Of a stretch of 64,000 bases of DNA, positions 43,846 through 53,631 are shown piece after piece (within the stretch, counting starts at the first letter, position 1; each line of letters starts with the position of its first letter). A program made the translations under genes and the position numbers. The stretch is from Gongronella butleri (lineage: Eukaryota; Mucoromycota; Mucoromycetes; Mucorales; Cunninghamellaceae): contig JAIWZP010000013.1 of the NCBI GenBank assembly GCA_025201375.1, positions 372,001 through 436,000 of the forward strand, given 5' to 3'. The notes under the pieces were generated by a model that saw only the letters and a list, made by a program, of their open reading frames with translations, was not told the DNA's origin and ran no database searches.

Positions 43846-44930
43846 CTATTGCAGAACGCGTACAATGGCTTTTGCTCGTTCCAACTTGACGACTATCTTG
43901 TTGTCCGAGGCATTGGCACCCGTGGCTGCCGCGCTGCCGCTTGTCGCCGCAGCAGCGAGCAGCTTTTCGGCGTCAAAGTCGTCATTGGGCGTCGCGGCGG
44001 GCGCAGGCGCGCTAGACACGCCAGCGAGCATCTTTTCAGCATCAAAATCGTCGTCATAGTAGTTGCCAGCATTCACCGGCTGCTGCAACACAAGCTTTGG
44101 CGCCTCCACAATCTTGGTCTCCTGACAAATCGTCTGTGCTTCCTCCAAAGTGGCCTTAAAAAAAAAAAAGAAAATAGAAATGAGCCAAAGGGGTTTCTTC
44201 TTGCACCTAGCGCTCTCCGTCACATACATCGCGCGCGCGTCCTTTCAGGTCTTTCAGGTAGTCTAGCAGCATGTCAAAGTCGTCCTTGGGCACCGCTTCG
44301 CCGTCAAACATGTATTGAAGCAACCATGTCTGGAACAATTTTGAAAACTTCCAATTGGCCCGATCGTGCGTGTAAGCTTTGAGGTATTCGAGAGAATCTA
44401 GCCCCCACCCCATGAAACAAGAAAACAAAAACAAAAAAAAATGAGCAGGGTTTCCCTACAAACCACTTTTAAATGATTATGGTCGCACCTTTTCGTCGTT
44501 TGGAATCCATGATCTGTGGTGCGGGTGCAATGGCGCGCTTTTTCTTTTTAGCCGTCTTGTCCTGGGCAGCTGCAGCTGCGCCTAGCGCGGTCTCGTCAAT
44601 GGCCTCTGTTTGCTTCTTCTTGGTGATCTGGCCAATATCGTTAAAGTAAACGTGCGTCTTTTTGGGCTTTTCGCCGCGCTCGAGCGCCTGCTGCACCAAA
44701 CGTTTGGCCGTCACCGCTTGCAGCAACGCCTGGCCCGTCGTGCGCCCGTCCGTGGACGGCGTGTGTGTCTTTTTCGTCGTTGTCGCCGCCGCCGGTTTGC
44801 TCTCTTTTGCTCGTTTGGCGTCAGAAGACGTCGTTTTGGCGTCGGGCGCCTCCTTTCGCTTGGAAGGCGACGACTCGCTTACAACGGGTTGTCCCGGTGT
44901 TTCGATGACGGTCGGGATCGTGGTCGCCAT
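43846..44930 (-). CDS. WKF-domain nucleolar protein (C7orf50-like)
   Basis: Three exons on the minus strand, 44930-44489, 44397-44228 and 44154-43846, give 306 residues. The WKF domain (about 148-204) reads SLEYLKAYTHDRANWKF, then KLFQTWLLQYMFDGEAVP, then LLDYLKDLKGRARD. This matches human C7orf50, a nucleolar protein tied to ribosome assembly in large-scale studies. The N-terminal 147 residues are Lys/Ala/Thr-rich with basic clusters such as KKKKRA and SKRRKD, fitting nuclear and nucleolar import. The C-terminus has two copies of DDFDAEK[ML]LA (about 230-265), an acidic repeat I have not seen described. The start at 44930 is the first ATG after a poly-A/poly-T region; longer upstream frames are artefacts. 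Confidence 0.85.
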
Positions 44931-45202
44931 GGATCGATTGTGTGGAGAGAAAAAAAAAAAAAAAAAAGCAAAGAAACAAGGTTTTCGAGCTGCATTTTTT
45001 TTTTTTTTTTTTTTTTTTGTAAAGGGCGAGCGGAGTGCTAAATAAGGCATTGAAGACAGCCACCGGGAACCTGGCGCGCATGATTCGCGTCGCATTTGGC
45101 GCCCCATGAAAAAGCAATTGGAAATGGACGAACCATTTGCGCCGATTTTATTAAAAGTGAATTAATCATACACATTAAAATAATACAATGGAGGAGAGAG
45201 AT

Positions 45203-46657
45203 TCACCAGTATTCCATGCCGAGTCCAGGAACGAGGTCACGCTGATTTTCCAAGACGAGGGTCAGTGGGCGCGTGGCGTGGACGGGGGTGTATGCCTTGA
45301 TAGTGCGATCGTTGATATCCTGACGCGTCTTATCGTCAATGGAACGCGTCGATTGGGAATAGGTGCCGAGCATAAAATCGTTTTCATAGTAGCCACGGAC
45401 CATCTTGATGTAGCTGATGCGCGGGAAAAGCGCGACAATGTCATCAATGAGCGTCAATGGGCTGTGTTCTGGCAAGTCGTGCAGGATCAATCGGTTCAAT
45501 GGCGACGGGCGTACACCCGAGGCTGCCGTGATCGTGCCCTGTGCCTGGTGCGCGCGTGATGTTGCCAGCAAGTACCGCATCACCGGCATCGACAAGCTCA
45601 AATGCTGCAATTGCGGCGCATTCATAAGTAAATCATACAACGAGTCATGCTTGTCCTTCGTCGCGGGCTTGGATGCGTCCGATGACGGTGACGACGATGA
45701 TGGTGCTTCATCAGCCGCACTGGACATCGTGGAGGAGGCAATGTCTTTGTGCAATTGTTCGCAATGAGAGATATCCAGATATTTCCAAAAGCGATGATCC
45801 CAGCGGCGCAAAGTCGCGAGCGAAATCGGGCTGTTGGCAACACCGAACCACGAAAGATGCGTGCAGTACCGCGCGAGCATCGTGAGCCCTGCCTCGGTGA
45901 CTTTTGCGCAAAAAGCAATGTCGAGCTCCGTCAGGTAGATTTTGCGGAACTTTGCAATGGCGACCAGCGCCTCGTCGGTCAATAGCGTCTTTTTGAGAGA
46001 GAGCGAGTGCAGATGATCGCAGTGGTACGCGAGCTGGCCCACACCGTGGTTCACGCGCGTATTGTCAAGGCGTACAAGGCGCAATTGCGGGAGCAACAGC
46101 GCCAATTGCAGCAAAAGTGGGTCGCTCATGTGCTCGACGCCCGACACATCGAGCGTCGTAAGCTGCGCGAAGCTCTGGGCCGTCTTTGGCAGGTTGGATC
46201 GGTCAAAGAACGAAGCTCGCGCAAGATTGAGGGTTAAAAGGGCGGGTGTGTAGCGAAGCAGCTGTGTGAAAAAGTCCTTTGGCACACGCTCGTACATGGA
46301 TTCGTCCATTCCGGTCAGCTGCAGATCACGGATGCAACTGCGCGTGGCCTGTCTCAATCCGGGAAGCGCTACCAGAAACCGCTGGAATAAGGTAAGCGCA
46401 TCCGCCGTGGGACTGGCATGGAATGCCGGCCGACGCCACACATACTCGCGCACGACCGCGTCCACACCTGCACACGTTGTCTGCAGCTCCTTGAGTGTCT
46501 TTACCGGCACGTACGGCAGGCACAAACGAAGTGCGCGTAGAAAAGTGTCCACCGACACCGTCGGCGCACAAAGCCGCGCCAACTCGGGCGACGCAGGCGG
46601 ACGGAAAGGGTTGTACGGAGACACCTTCTGCTGAAACAGGGTCGGATTCGACGACAT
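45203..46657 (-). CDS. Leucine-rich-repeat (F-box-like) protein
   Basis: One exon, 484 residues. The N-terminal ~90 residues (SVDTFLRALRLCLPYVPVKTL) are a weak F-box-like helical region. LRRs follow from about 130 to 310: ALLTLNLARASFF, QLTTLDVSGVEHMSD, QLRLVRLDNTRVN, HLHSLSLKKTLLTDEAL, YLTELDIAFCAKVTEAGL and FWKYLDISHCEQL. These have the cysteine-containing spacing of FBXL/AMN1 proteins. A Ser/Asp-rich disordered loop (about 315-345) interrupts them, and more LRRs follow. The likely role is as a substrate adaptor of an SCF ubiquitin ligase, but without a firm F-box that is inference. The gene is intronless. AATAAA is present about 50 bases downstream. It diverges from GPI8. Confidence 0.82.
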   Translation of the reverse strand: MSSNPTLFQQKVSPYNPFRPPASPELARLCAPTVSVDTFLRALRLCLPYVPVKTLKELQTTCAGVDAVVREYVWRRPAFHASPTADALTLFQRFLVALPGLRQATRSCIRDLQLTGMDESMYERVPKDFFTQLLRYTPALLTLNLARASFFDRSNLPKTAQSFAQLTTLDVSGVEHMSDPLLLQLALLLPQLRLVRLDNTRVNHGVGQLAYHCDHLHSLSLKKTLLTDEALVAIAKFRKIYLTELDIAFCAKVTEAGLTMLARYCTHLSWFGVANSPISLATLRRWDHRFWKYLDISHCEQLHKDIASSTMSSAADEAPSSSSPSSDASKPATKDKHDSLYDLLMNAPQLQHLSLSMPVMRYLLATSRAHQAQGTITAASGVRPSPLNRLILHDLPEHSPLTLIDDIVALFPRISYIKMVRGYYENDFMLGTYSQSTRSIDDKTRQDINDRTIKAYTPVHATRPLTLVLENQRDLVPGLGMEYW

Positions 46658-47091
46658 GGCAACAAAAAGTGAGAGTGAGAGAAAAAAAAAAAAAAAAAGA
46701 AAAAGAAAAAAGAAAAAACGAGAGAATTGGGAAAAGAAAGAAAAGAATGGGTTGGTTCGAGGTCAGACCACTTCTTTTTACTCTTTTTGCTGAGCCATCC
46801 GTGTTCATGGTGGCACCAGAATGCACAGCACACCTGGCAACAGACCGTGGATGGCAGCTTCACGGCTTCACGGGTCCATTGTCGCTAAAACCCCGTTATT
46901 GATGTTTTTTTAGCTCCATGGCGTCTCTCAGAGATGCATTGAAACGATGTAATTTGCACCTCAAGGTTCAATTCAAATGGTGGGGAATAAAAGAGGCGGC
47001 CCTTAATTTTTTTTTTTTTGTCAGAAAAAAAGGCGGGCGCATTTTTCTTTTTCTTTTTTTTTTTTCGCTTTTTGTTTTCCGTCTTGCCGAT
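46658..47091. promoter_or_regulatory. Divergent upstream region of the LRR gene and GPI8
   Basis: 434 bases separate two start codons that point away from each other. It has an 18-A tract near 46681 and T-tracts at 47010 and 47055. No gene is supported. Confidence 0.45.
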
Positions 47092-48499
47092 ATGAAGTTG
47101 CAGTTTACGCTGTTGTCGCTTTGTCTAATATGGCTCGTCTCTATACCCGGCCTGACAGGCAGCCAGATGGAACAGGTCGAGTCGTTTTTCAGTCAAAGTG
47201 GGCACACGAACAATTGGGCCGTCTTGGTGTGCACGTCTCGTTTTTGGTTCAATTACAGGCATATTGCAAACACACTGTCCATGTACCGCACCGTCAAGCG
47301 CCTGGGCATCCCAGACTCCAATATCATCCTGATGCTCGCCGACGACGTCGCTTGCAACCAGCGCAACACGTACCCCGCCACCGTTTACAATAATGCCGCA
47401 CGCGCCCTAGATCTCTATGGCGACAATGTCGAGGTCGACTACAGAGGCTACGAGGTCACTGTCGAGAATTTTATCCGCATGCTCACAGGTAAGAAAAAGC
47501 GAAAAAAAAGAAAAAAAAACGAGGGAACACGGTCTCAATTGTCATCCAATGGGTCGCGCTTTTAGGCCGCGTTTCGCCCGACACGCCAAAATCCAAGCGC
47601 TTGCTGTCAGACGACCGCTCCAACATTTTCGTGTACATGACGGGCCACGGCGGCGACGAATTCCTGAAATTCCAGGATGCCGAGGAAATCAGCGCGTACG
47701 ATTTGGCCGACTCGTTTAAGCAAATGTACGAAAAAAAGCGCTACAATGAGATCTTTTTCATGATCGACACATGCCAGGCCAACACCATGTACAAGCACAT
47801 TGATTCACCAAACATCCTGGCAACCGGCAGCAGCAAGCTCGGCGAGAGCTCGTACTCGCACCACATCGATTACGACATTGGCGTCGCGGTCATTGACAGC
47901 TTCACCTACTACAATCTCGAATTCCTCGAAAAGATCGACATGACCAGCAATGCCACCTTGCACGATCTCGTAAGCACTCAGCGCAAATGCGTAGTGCGAG
48001 TGTGTTGGATGACTCAATTGCTCGTTTTTCTTAGTTTGCCACGTACGATCCGGCCAAAATTGCCTCGGAGCCGGGCATTCGATCGGATTTGTTCCATCGC
48101 CCATTAGACAAGGTGAGGCAAAAGAGGCCGTGAAAGAATAGAGGATGAGCAGCGGCTAACATTTTTGTTCTTCAGGTCAAGGTCACTGATTTTTTTGGCA
48201 GCGTGCAGCACATTGAATTGACGCGTCAACGATACCCACTTGTTGAAAATGACGACGCGGCGGATGTAAGGAGCAGCAGCGAGCACACCGCGCACCAGCA
48301 GCTGCCAAACGGCACGCTGGAGGCACATACGCCCGCCTCACCAGATGATTACCAGCCGTCGCCCCACTCTTTCAAAGTCCACCGCGCACAACCAGCGTCG
48401 TTCTCCGCCACCACTTTCTCCTCCAGCCCAATCTCCCTCGTTGGCGGCGCACTAGCCATCGGCTTGTCGTATCTAATCCTCTTTGTCGTTCAAAAATAA
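47092..48499 (+). CDS. GPI8: GPI-anchor transamidase catalytic subunit (Gpi8/PIG-K)
   Basis: Four exons, 47092-47488, 47566-47969, 48035-48112 and 48176-48499, give 400 residues; yeast Gpi8 is 411. Signal peptide [20 protein letters not shown]. The caspase-like C13 peptidase domain starts [18 protein letters not shown]. The catalytic dyad is intact: His160 in [10 protein letters not shown] and Cys202 in [12 protein letters not shown]. Other hallmarks are [29 protein letters not shown] and a C-terminal transmembrane helix (about 378-398, [18 protein letters not shown]) after a Ser/Pro-rich stem. The enzyme cleaves the C-terminal signal of precursors in the ER lumen and attaches GPI, and would act on the NodB-fold protein encoded 4 kb upstream. 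Family assignment is certain. Confidence 0.97.
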
Positions 48500-48939
48500 A
48501 ATGAACCCCCGTGATTTTTTTATACTGTATGTTGCGCGTAAAAAAAAAGGAGCAGCATCGCGTAAAAAAAACTTGATGCCATGCAGCGTTGCTTCCAATC
48601 ATTCTCTATCTGTTTCAAATATGGGACCGTTTGGACGCGCCCCTTCGTCTCCAGGACGCCAGGAGCCAGGACCGTCACAGGGGGATCGACATTTTCATTC
48701 ACAATGCCAGCAGTGGCTCGTGAAATATTGTGTGGAATGTGGAGCCTGGAGCGCCGTGAAACAGGTACCGCTCGTACGTACTGTAAGAGACGCGCTCGGA
48801 CGCCAGTTTCCAATGAGTTGCTCGCCCGATGGACAACATTTATACATTATACGCCCGTGCAAAATCCACTAATACAGTAGGTACTGTACTGTACGGTACT
48901 GTACTGTACAGTACAGTATTACGCTGTTGTTGTTTCGTC
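48500..48939. other. GPI8 3' flank and start of the transposon graveyard
   Basis: An AAATAAAATG string follows the GPI8 stop directly. TACTGTA or TACAGTA heptamers lie at 48523, 48779 and 48873, then the stacked array. No gene is seen. Confidence 0.4.
48882..48918. repeat. Second stacked TA-C(N)G-TA array, 7 units
   Basis: Thirty-seven bases parse as TA plus seven 5-bp units with triplets CTG, CTG, CGG, CTG, CTG, CAG, CAG. One unit is a point variant. It has the same length as the array at 24736-24772 but a different order, so it is not a copy of it. A separate TACAGTA ends three bases before it (48873-48879). Confidence 0.8.
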
Positions 48940-49850
48940 CACTTTTAATTAAATTCAATTTGCTCAACAACGAACATACAGAAGAAGAAACTACGGCACT
49001 TTTAACGTGTCGAAAGCAGCAGCTGCATCTTTACAATATTGAATGGGGCAGCAGGAGGTTTCGCCGATGGATGACGACAACTGGCAGAGAATTTCCACTT
49101 TTTTAACAAAATATAAAATATTTATTGGTGATTTGCTCGACAACTGTCTAGTCGACCCCCAATTTTTATGGCAGTTTTACTAACAAACAGGGGGGCAAAG
49201 CATCTACAGTAGTAATGGGATAACTTGCAGCGCACTACTGTAGGTTGGGTATGAATTTATTAGGCATCGGTCATTTCTGCAGCCTGCAGCCTGCAGCCTG
49301 CAGACACCCAGGACGACCCAGCACACAAAAATGTATGTGCAAAATAAAAAATAAAAAAATTCATGCAATCCACGTAACTTAATTTGGAAGTCTCAACCCT
49401 TAAATTTTTGCAAAAAAATTCGCACCAAAGTAGGCACTTTTTTCAGTCGATCGCCGTTCATGCGCCACTCTTTAGGCATTTTCTTACTGTAAGGTAGGGC
49501 GACCTGCCATTTTGTCTGCCAATAGGAAATTGTCGGAGTTACCTGTTTGGGATGCATTGATCACTCGGAGTTCGAAATTTCCCAAATTTGGCATTTTCTG
49601 AGATTGAAATGTGTGACCCCTGAATTTTTCAAAAGCGGTTATAGTGCTTCGGGGGTTTAAGCTTTTTTGTTGCAAATTTTGCGTTGATGCGATGCAGTTC
49701 TTCTTGTTGAGCGGGCTCGATCATGCAGATGTCGAGATGAATGCAAAAATAGTACAAAACTACAAATGGGAGGAAGTTTTTGGTATTTTCGCTCGACTCC
49801 AAAAATCGGGCGAGTCTTCTGTATTGAGCACTGGTGGGTCAAATGCTTGG
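48940..49850 (+). repeat. Dispersed repeat R2, copy 2
   Basis: It aligns with 23830-24660. Compared with copy 1 it carries extra 5-bp insertions that create TACAGTA at 49205 and TACTGTA at 49236, and it has a small triplication of CTGCAGC at 49280-49300. Its right half (from about 49500) also aligns with copy 3 at 54425-54790. Confidence 0.82.
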
Positions 49851-49859
49851 ATTTCGTGA

Positions 49860-50373
49860 AGCTTGCTTGGGGTCCTCTGCGCTGTTGAATCGCTGCAGGA
49901 ACATTTCGTGCGTTTTGCTGCTGCCAACAGGGTGGTAATGCAACGATGTCCTTGCTGGGGTAGCTCGTCAACGCCCGCCTTGCGCGCATAGCAACGTGCA
50001 TAGCGATCAAGATATTCATCGATAAACATTCCCGGCTTGAGCTTCATGTTGTCCAGCAGCTGCTGGTAGTGGATCGTGCGGGTGGAGCTGTCGAATAAGC
50101 GGGTGAGCGTGGGCTCGACATTGCCCAGCCATGTCCAATTCAGTGTGTCACGGGGGACTTGACTTCCTCGCGCCATTGCGAGAGATGATAAGCCTTGGTG
50201 AGCGCGGCGTCGATGATTTGTTGCCACGCATCATCCAGGGTAATGCCTGCGCGAGCCATGAGCGGCTTGAGATCATATAAGAACGCCTCCACATCCTCAT
50301 AGAATTTCTTAATATCGGAAAAATAGAATTTGCCGTATGTACCGTATGTCTTGAGCTGACTTACTGTAGCCAT
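49860..50373 (-). pseudogene. Gag-like retrotransposon fragment C
   Basis: Two overlapping minus-strand frames together read through a gag-type capsid region. It contains KKFYEDVEAFLYDLKPLMAR, then DDAWQQIIDAALTKAYHLSQW, then a frame change, then LFDSSTRTIHYQQLLDNMKL and DEYLDRYARCYARKAG. Fragments A and B share the FYEDV, L-x-P-[LV]MA, DDAW and HYxQLL blocks. A TACTGTA heptamer sits in its first codons (50362-50368). No protease, reverse transcriptase or integrase motif is visible. It is truncated and frame-broken. Confidence 0.7.
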
Positions 50374-50568
50374 TTTTTGCCTGGATGATCTCGAGTTTGC
50401 CAGAAGCTTTTGCCTGGCATGTTGCGATATGAAAGTGCTTTACTGTATATGTAATAATCAAGGACGCAGAATCGAATGGCAATGTCAAAATTTTATTTTG
50501 ATTCGATGAATTTCGAGAAATACTGTAGATGAATTTGCTTTGGTCATCAAAAATTCGCCCCGTCAACA

Positions 50569-50760
50569 AGATTTAGAGACAAAAACGCGATTTACCGTGG
50601 CTCCCAATAAAGTGAGCCAAATTTTGCAATTCCGGCGTGAATGTGCTTGTTTCTCGCTGGATATGCATCGCTCGCTTGCAATTTTAATCTATATCATTAA
50701 CTAGCCCTAAAACCGGTATTTCCACTTTATTATGTGTCAAAGTTTCTTTTTGATACGTTC
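50569..50760. other. Spacer between gag fragments C and B
   Basis: A/T-rich DNA with no recognisable feature. Heptamers lie just before it at 50441 and 50521. Confidence 0.3.
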
Positions 50761-51954
50761 AATACAGGTGTAGCTATAGCGCATTGGCTGCTGCTGGGCT
50801 TTGCCATTGTAGCCCTGATTACTATAGGTATTGGGCTTGTTGTGAATGAGAAAGGACAATGATAGGACTAAAGGTAGGCTTTTACAGTATGTCAAAAGTG
50901 ACCAATTGAGAGAGCGGTGGATCGGCCATTCGTGCAAACTCGCCGATGAACATGCTATGCGTGGCGCGGTTGGCGATCAGTGTGGTGATTGCCTGATGGC
51001 CTGCCTGATTCGCGCTCTCGGTGCCAGCTTTGCGGGCGAGCTCATAATAACGTTCCATGTAGTCTACAATGGATCGCCCTTTTTTGAGTCGCATGGCTTG
51101 CAAAAGCTGCGAATAATGAAGTGCACGGCTTGCGCCGTCAAAAAGCTTGATGAGCAGCGGCTCCACATTGGCACGCCATTTCCATGCCGAGGTGTCCAGG
51201 CCCTGAATGGCAACACGCCATTGCGAGAGTTGAGCGCGCGTTAAGGCAGCCTCGATAACCTGGTTTCATGCGTCATCCAGTGCAATACCTGCGCGGCCAT
51301 GACTGGTGTCAATGCCTGAAGGTACGCTTCAACATCCTCATAGAAAGTAGTGATGGGGCGTCCTTTGCGATCAAGCTTGGCGACCTTGTCCGACGAATCG
51401 TCGACAGAATCGCGATGGTAGTAGTCAAATCGCAGAAGGGGCAAATCCTCAGGAAGTGCTTTTTTCTTCTTTTTTCATTTGACTTATTATTATTTGCCTC
51501 GTCGCCGCCCAAGGTCTCAAGAACTTCGTCCTGGAACTTGATTTCAGCACGCCATTTAGCCATGGCGCGCTCACAGCGAGCAACGTCCTTTTGGTCGCCA
51601 TTGCGGACGGCCGAGGTGCGTTGCGTGACGCATACAGTACGTACAGTATAACACGCCAAAGCGCGTTCACGTTGGCTTTTTGCCGCACGACGAGTGTCCT
51701 CAATGGACGAGGTGGAAGCACCACATCGCCATCCACGGGAAAATCCCATGTTGAGGAGAAAATTGGGCCTGCTGCTGCCAAGTTACCTTCGATCCCTTGT
51801 TGGGAGGCCTCGGTCATTACAGTACAGTGTCCTCAATGGCGCCCACAAGGGGTACCAAGGAAGACGACGGCAGAGGAAGAGGTACCACTCGATCGCTAAG
51901 CGAGAGGGTAGAAAGGCTATTTACTGTATGGGATTGGATGCCAAAGCAGATGGG

Positions 51955-53018
51955 GCCAATCTTGAATTTTGGGGTACGATTTTTCCTTTTTTGGTACCCT
52001 CCCCTTTTTTTATGCCGTCGTTCCCCGCCATCTTTTTTTTTTGCAAGTTCTGCATGCACAGATCTTCCTCATGGATGGTAAAAAAAAAGACGCGCCAACC
52101 CAGTTTAAGTTACCTCGTTCATCGTGAGCTCGGTCTTTCTTCCACGCTTTGCACCAAGTTGATCTTGATACATAACAAAGTTGTCGCTGGCAGTGCGTTC
52201 GACGGGCTGGCAATGAGGACCAAACTTGTCGACGAACAAAGCATTGCGTTTAAGGTTCTTGCCACCGCTTCTGTTGTACCATTGGACATGGAATCGCTCG
52301 CTCTCAGCGTCGATGAAGTGCTTCAAAGTCGTGCGTTCCATGGTAGTGACAAAAGGATACGGTTCGTCGGGGTACGGGTGGATCACCTCACCACTTGTCT
52401 GCAGCTTGTATTTTTCCAAAATGCTGTTTACTAAGGACATGAGACAAAAAAAAAAGAGAGAGAAGAGAAGAGAAGAGAACAAAAATAACGTGTCACCCAT
52501 ATTTTTCAGCTGTCGCGCACCCCTAAAGTGCGCTTCCCCGCCCCCCTTTTTTTTGCTTGCACTGTCCTTAGATCTACCAACAGCAATAGTTTTACGTACA
52601 GTATCTTTTTATTATGTCTCTCTTGCTCCTGATTTGTTCAGTAGAACGGCTTCTCACAAGCACAGTCGTCCTCACTCATTCAATAGTTACAACTTTTTTT
52701 CCAGCCCTCTCTTTCGCCCGTCTCTTTTCACTCTTGTGACATGTCGTTTTTGGGCGCGATGCGTTGTTGTTCTAAGTAGACTGTTGTATGGTCAAACAAC
52801 GTCAGATGCTTTCATCACAGAAACACAAAGGAATGCACCTTTGCAACCAAGTAAAACACGACGACCACTCACTTCTGTCACCATCCATGAGGAAGATCTG
52901 TGCATGCAGAACTTGCAAAAAAAAAGAAAAGAAAAAAAAGATGGCGGGGAACGACGGCATAAAAAAAAGGGGAGGGTACCAAAAAAGGAAAAATCGTACC
53001 CCAAAATTCAAAATTGGC
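51955..53018. mobile_element. Mutator-like TIR element, 1064 bp, with 9-bp target duplication
   Basis: The left arm (51955-52079) and right arm (52880-53018) are inverted copies. Both start GCCAAT[C/T]TTGAATTTTGG at the outer ends and share TACGATTTTTCC, the GGTACCCTCCCC block and the GCATGCA...GATCTTCCTCATGGATGGT block. Immediately outside are identical 9-mers, GCAGATGGG at 51946-51954 and 53019-53027. Long TIRs plus a 9-bp duplication are the hallmark of Mutator-like elements. The interior is too short for a transposase and holds one 111-codon frame, so it is non-autonomous. Removing it rejoins gag fragment B in frame. It contains one TACAGTA heptamer (52597). Confidence 0.82.
52105..52440 (-). 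CDS. ORF carried inside the Mutator-like element
   Basis: Starts MSLVNSILEKYKLQTSGE and runs 111 residues to TAA. It looks protein-like: LKHFIDAESERFHVQWYNRS, then KRNALFVDKFGPHCQP, then LGAKRGRKTEL. A GTAACT just before the stop could be a splice donor leading into the left TIR, whose minus strand could add a Lys-rich exon. It could be the N-terminal part of a Mutator-type transposase (DNA-binding part) or a captured host gene piece (Pack-MULE style). I do not recognise a domain firmly. Expression is unknown. Confidence 0.4.
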   Translation of the reverse strand: MSLVNSILEKYKLQTSGEVIHPYPDEPYPFVTTMERTTLKHFIDAESERFHVQWYNRSGGKNLKRNALFVDKFGPHCQPVERTASDNFVMYQDQLGAKRGRKTELTMNEVT

Positions 53019-53122
53019 GCAGATGGGCTACTGCCCAAATCCGCTGATGTTGCAGATGGAGGAATGTCTACAACGGAGGTTAATGCAGATGACGCGACCG
53101 ATTGCGAGGGGGAGGACGACAT

Positions 53123-53630
53123 GACAAGAGGGGAAATGAGGTCCTGGGCGGAGTGAAAAAAATTTCACTTGGGCGAATAGACCGAAATTACTGGTGCAAT
53201 AAAATAAAAGGCGCGTCGCGATGCGAATTGATACAAAATCAAAATGTGGTTGGTTGAATAGATGGCGGACTGACGTGTTGGGATGAGTCAGGTCGATGTT
53301 GCAGTGGGAATCAATGATGATGATACCCAAAAAATAAAAGGCTGTTTTGCTGTATAATACAAGTTGTTTGTCGACGTACAGAGCGATTGACGTGCGACAG
53401 TGATCGAATGTGTGGTGTGTAAGAGGGAGTGTGTGTAAAAGTAGAGATGGACGTAGAACTTATTATCAAAAAAAATGTGAATGAGAAAGGACAATGATAG
53501 GACTAAAGGTAGGACTAAAGGTAGGCTTTTATGTCAAAAGTGAGAGAGAGAGAAAAGAAAGGGAAAATAGAGGGGAAAGAGGCGTTTAAATACCGTAGGC
53601 TATGGAAATAGGCTATGAGGCGAATTAGAT
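53123..53630. other. Spacer between gag fragments B and A
   Basis: It contains the string TGTGAATGAGAAAGGACAATG and the sequence after it (53475-53520), which also occurs at 50838-50885. It is therefore retrotransposon-derived in part. No gene is seen. Confidence 0.4.
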
Positions 53631-53631
53631 G

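Larger units (their letters stand above)
50760..53122 (-). pseudogene. Gag-like retrotransposon fragment B, split by a TIR element
   Basis: The minus-strand reading starts with a Ser/Ala-rich N-terminus (MSSSPSQSVASSALTSVVDI, from 53122). It is cut at 53019/51954 by the inserted element and continues through 51940-51450 into a helical stretch (DVARCERAMAKWRAEIKFQD). The capsid-like blocks follow (TTFYEDVEAYLQALTPVMA, HYSQLLQAMRLKKGRSIVDY, GHQAITTLIANRATHSMFIG), then a Gln/Asn-rich tail near 50760. Frames break at several TACTGTA/TACAGTA heptamers (51922, 51818, 51633-51648, 50883). No enzymatic domains are seen. This is the longest gag remnant in the window. Confidence 0.7.
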
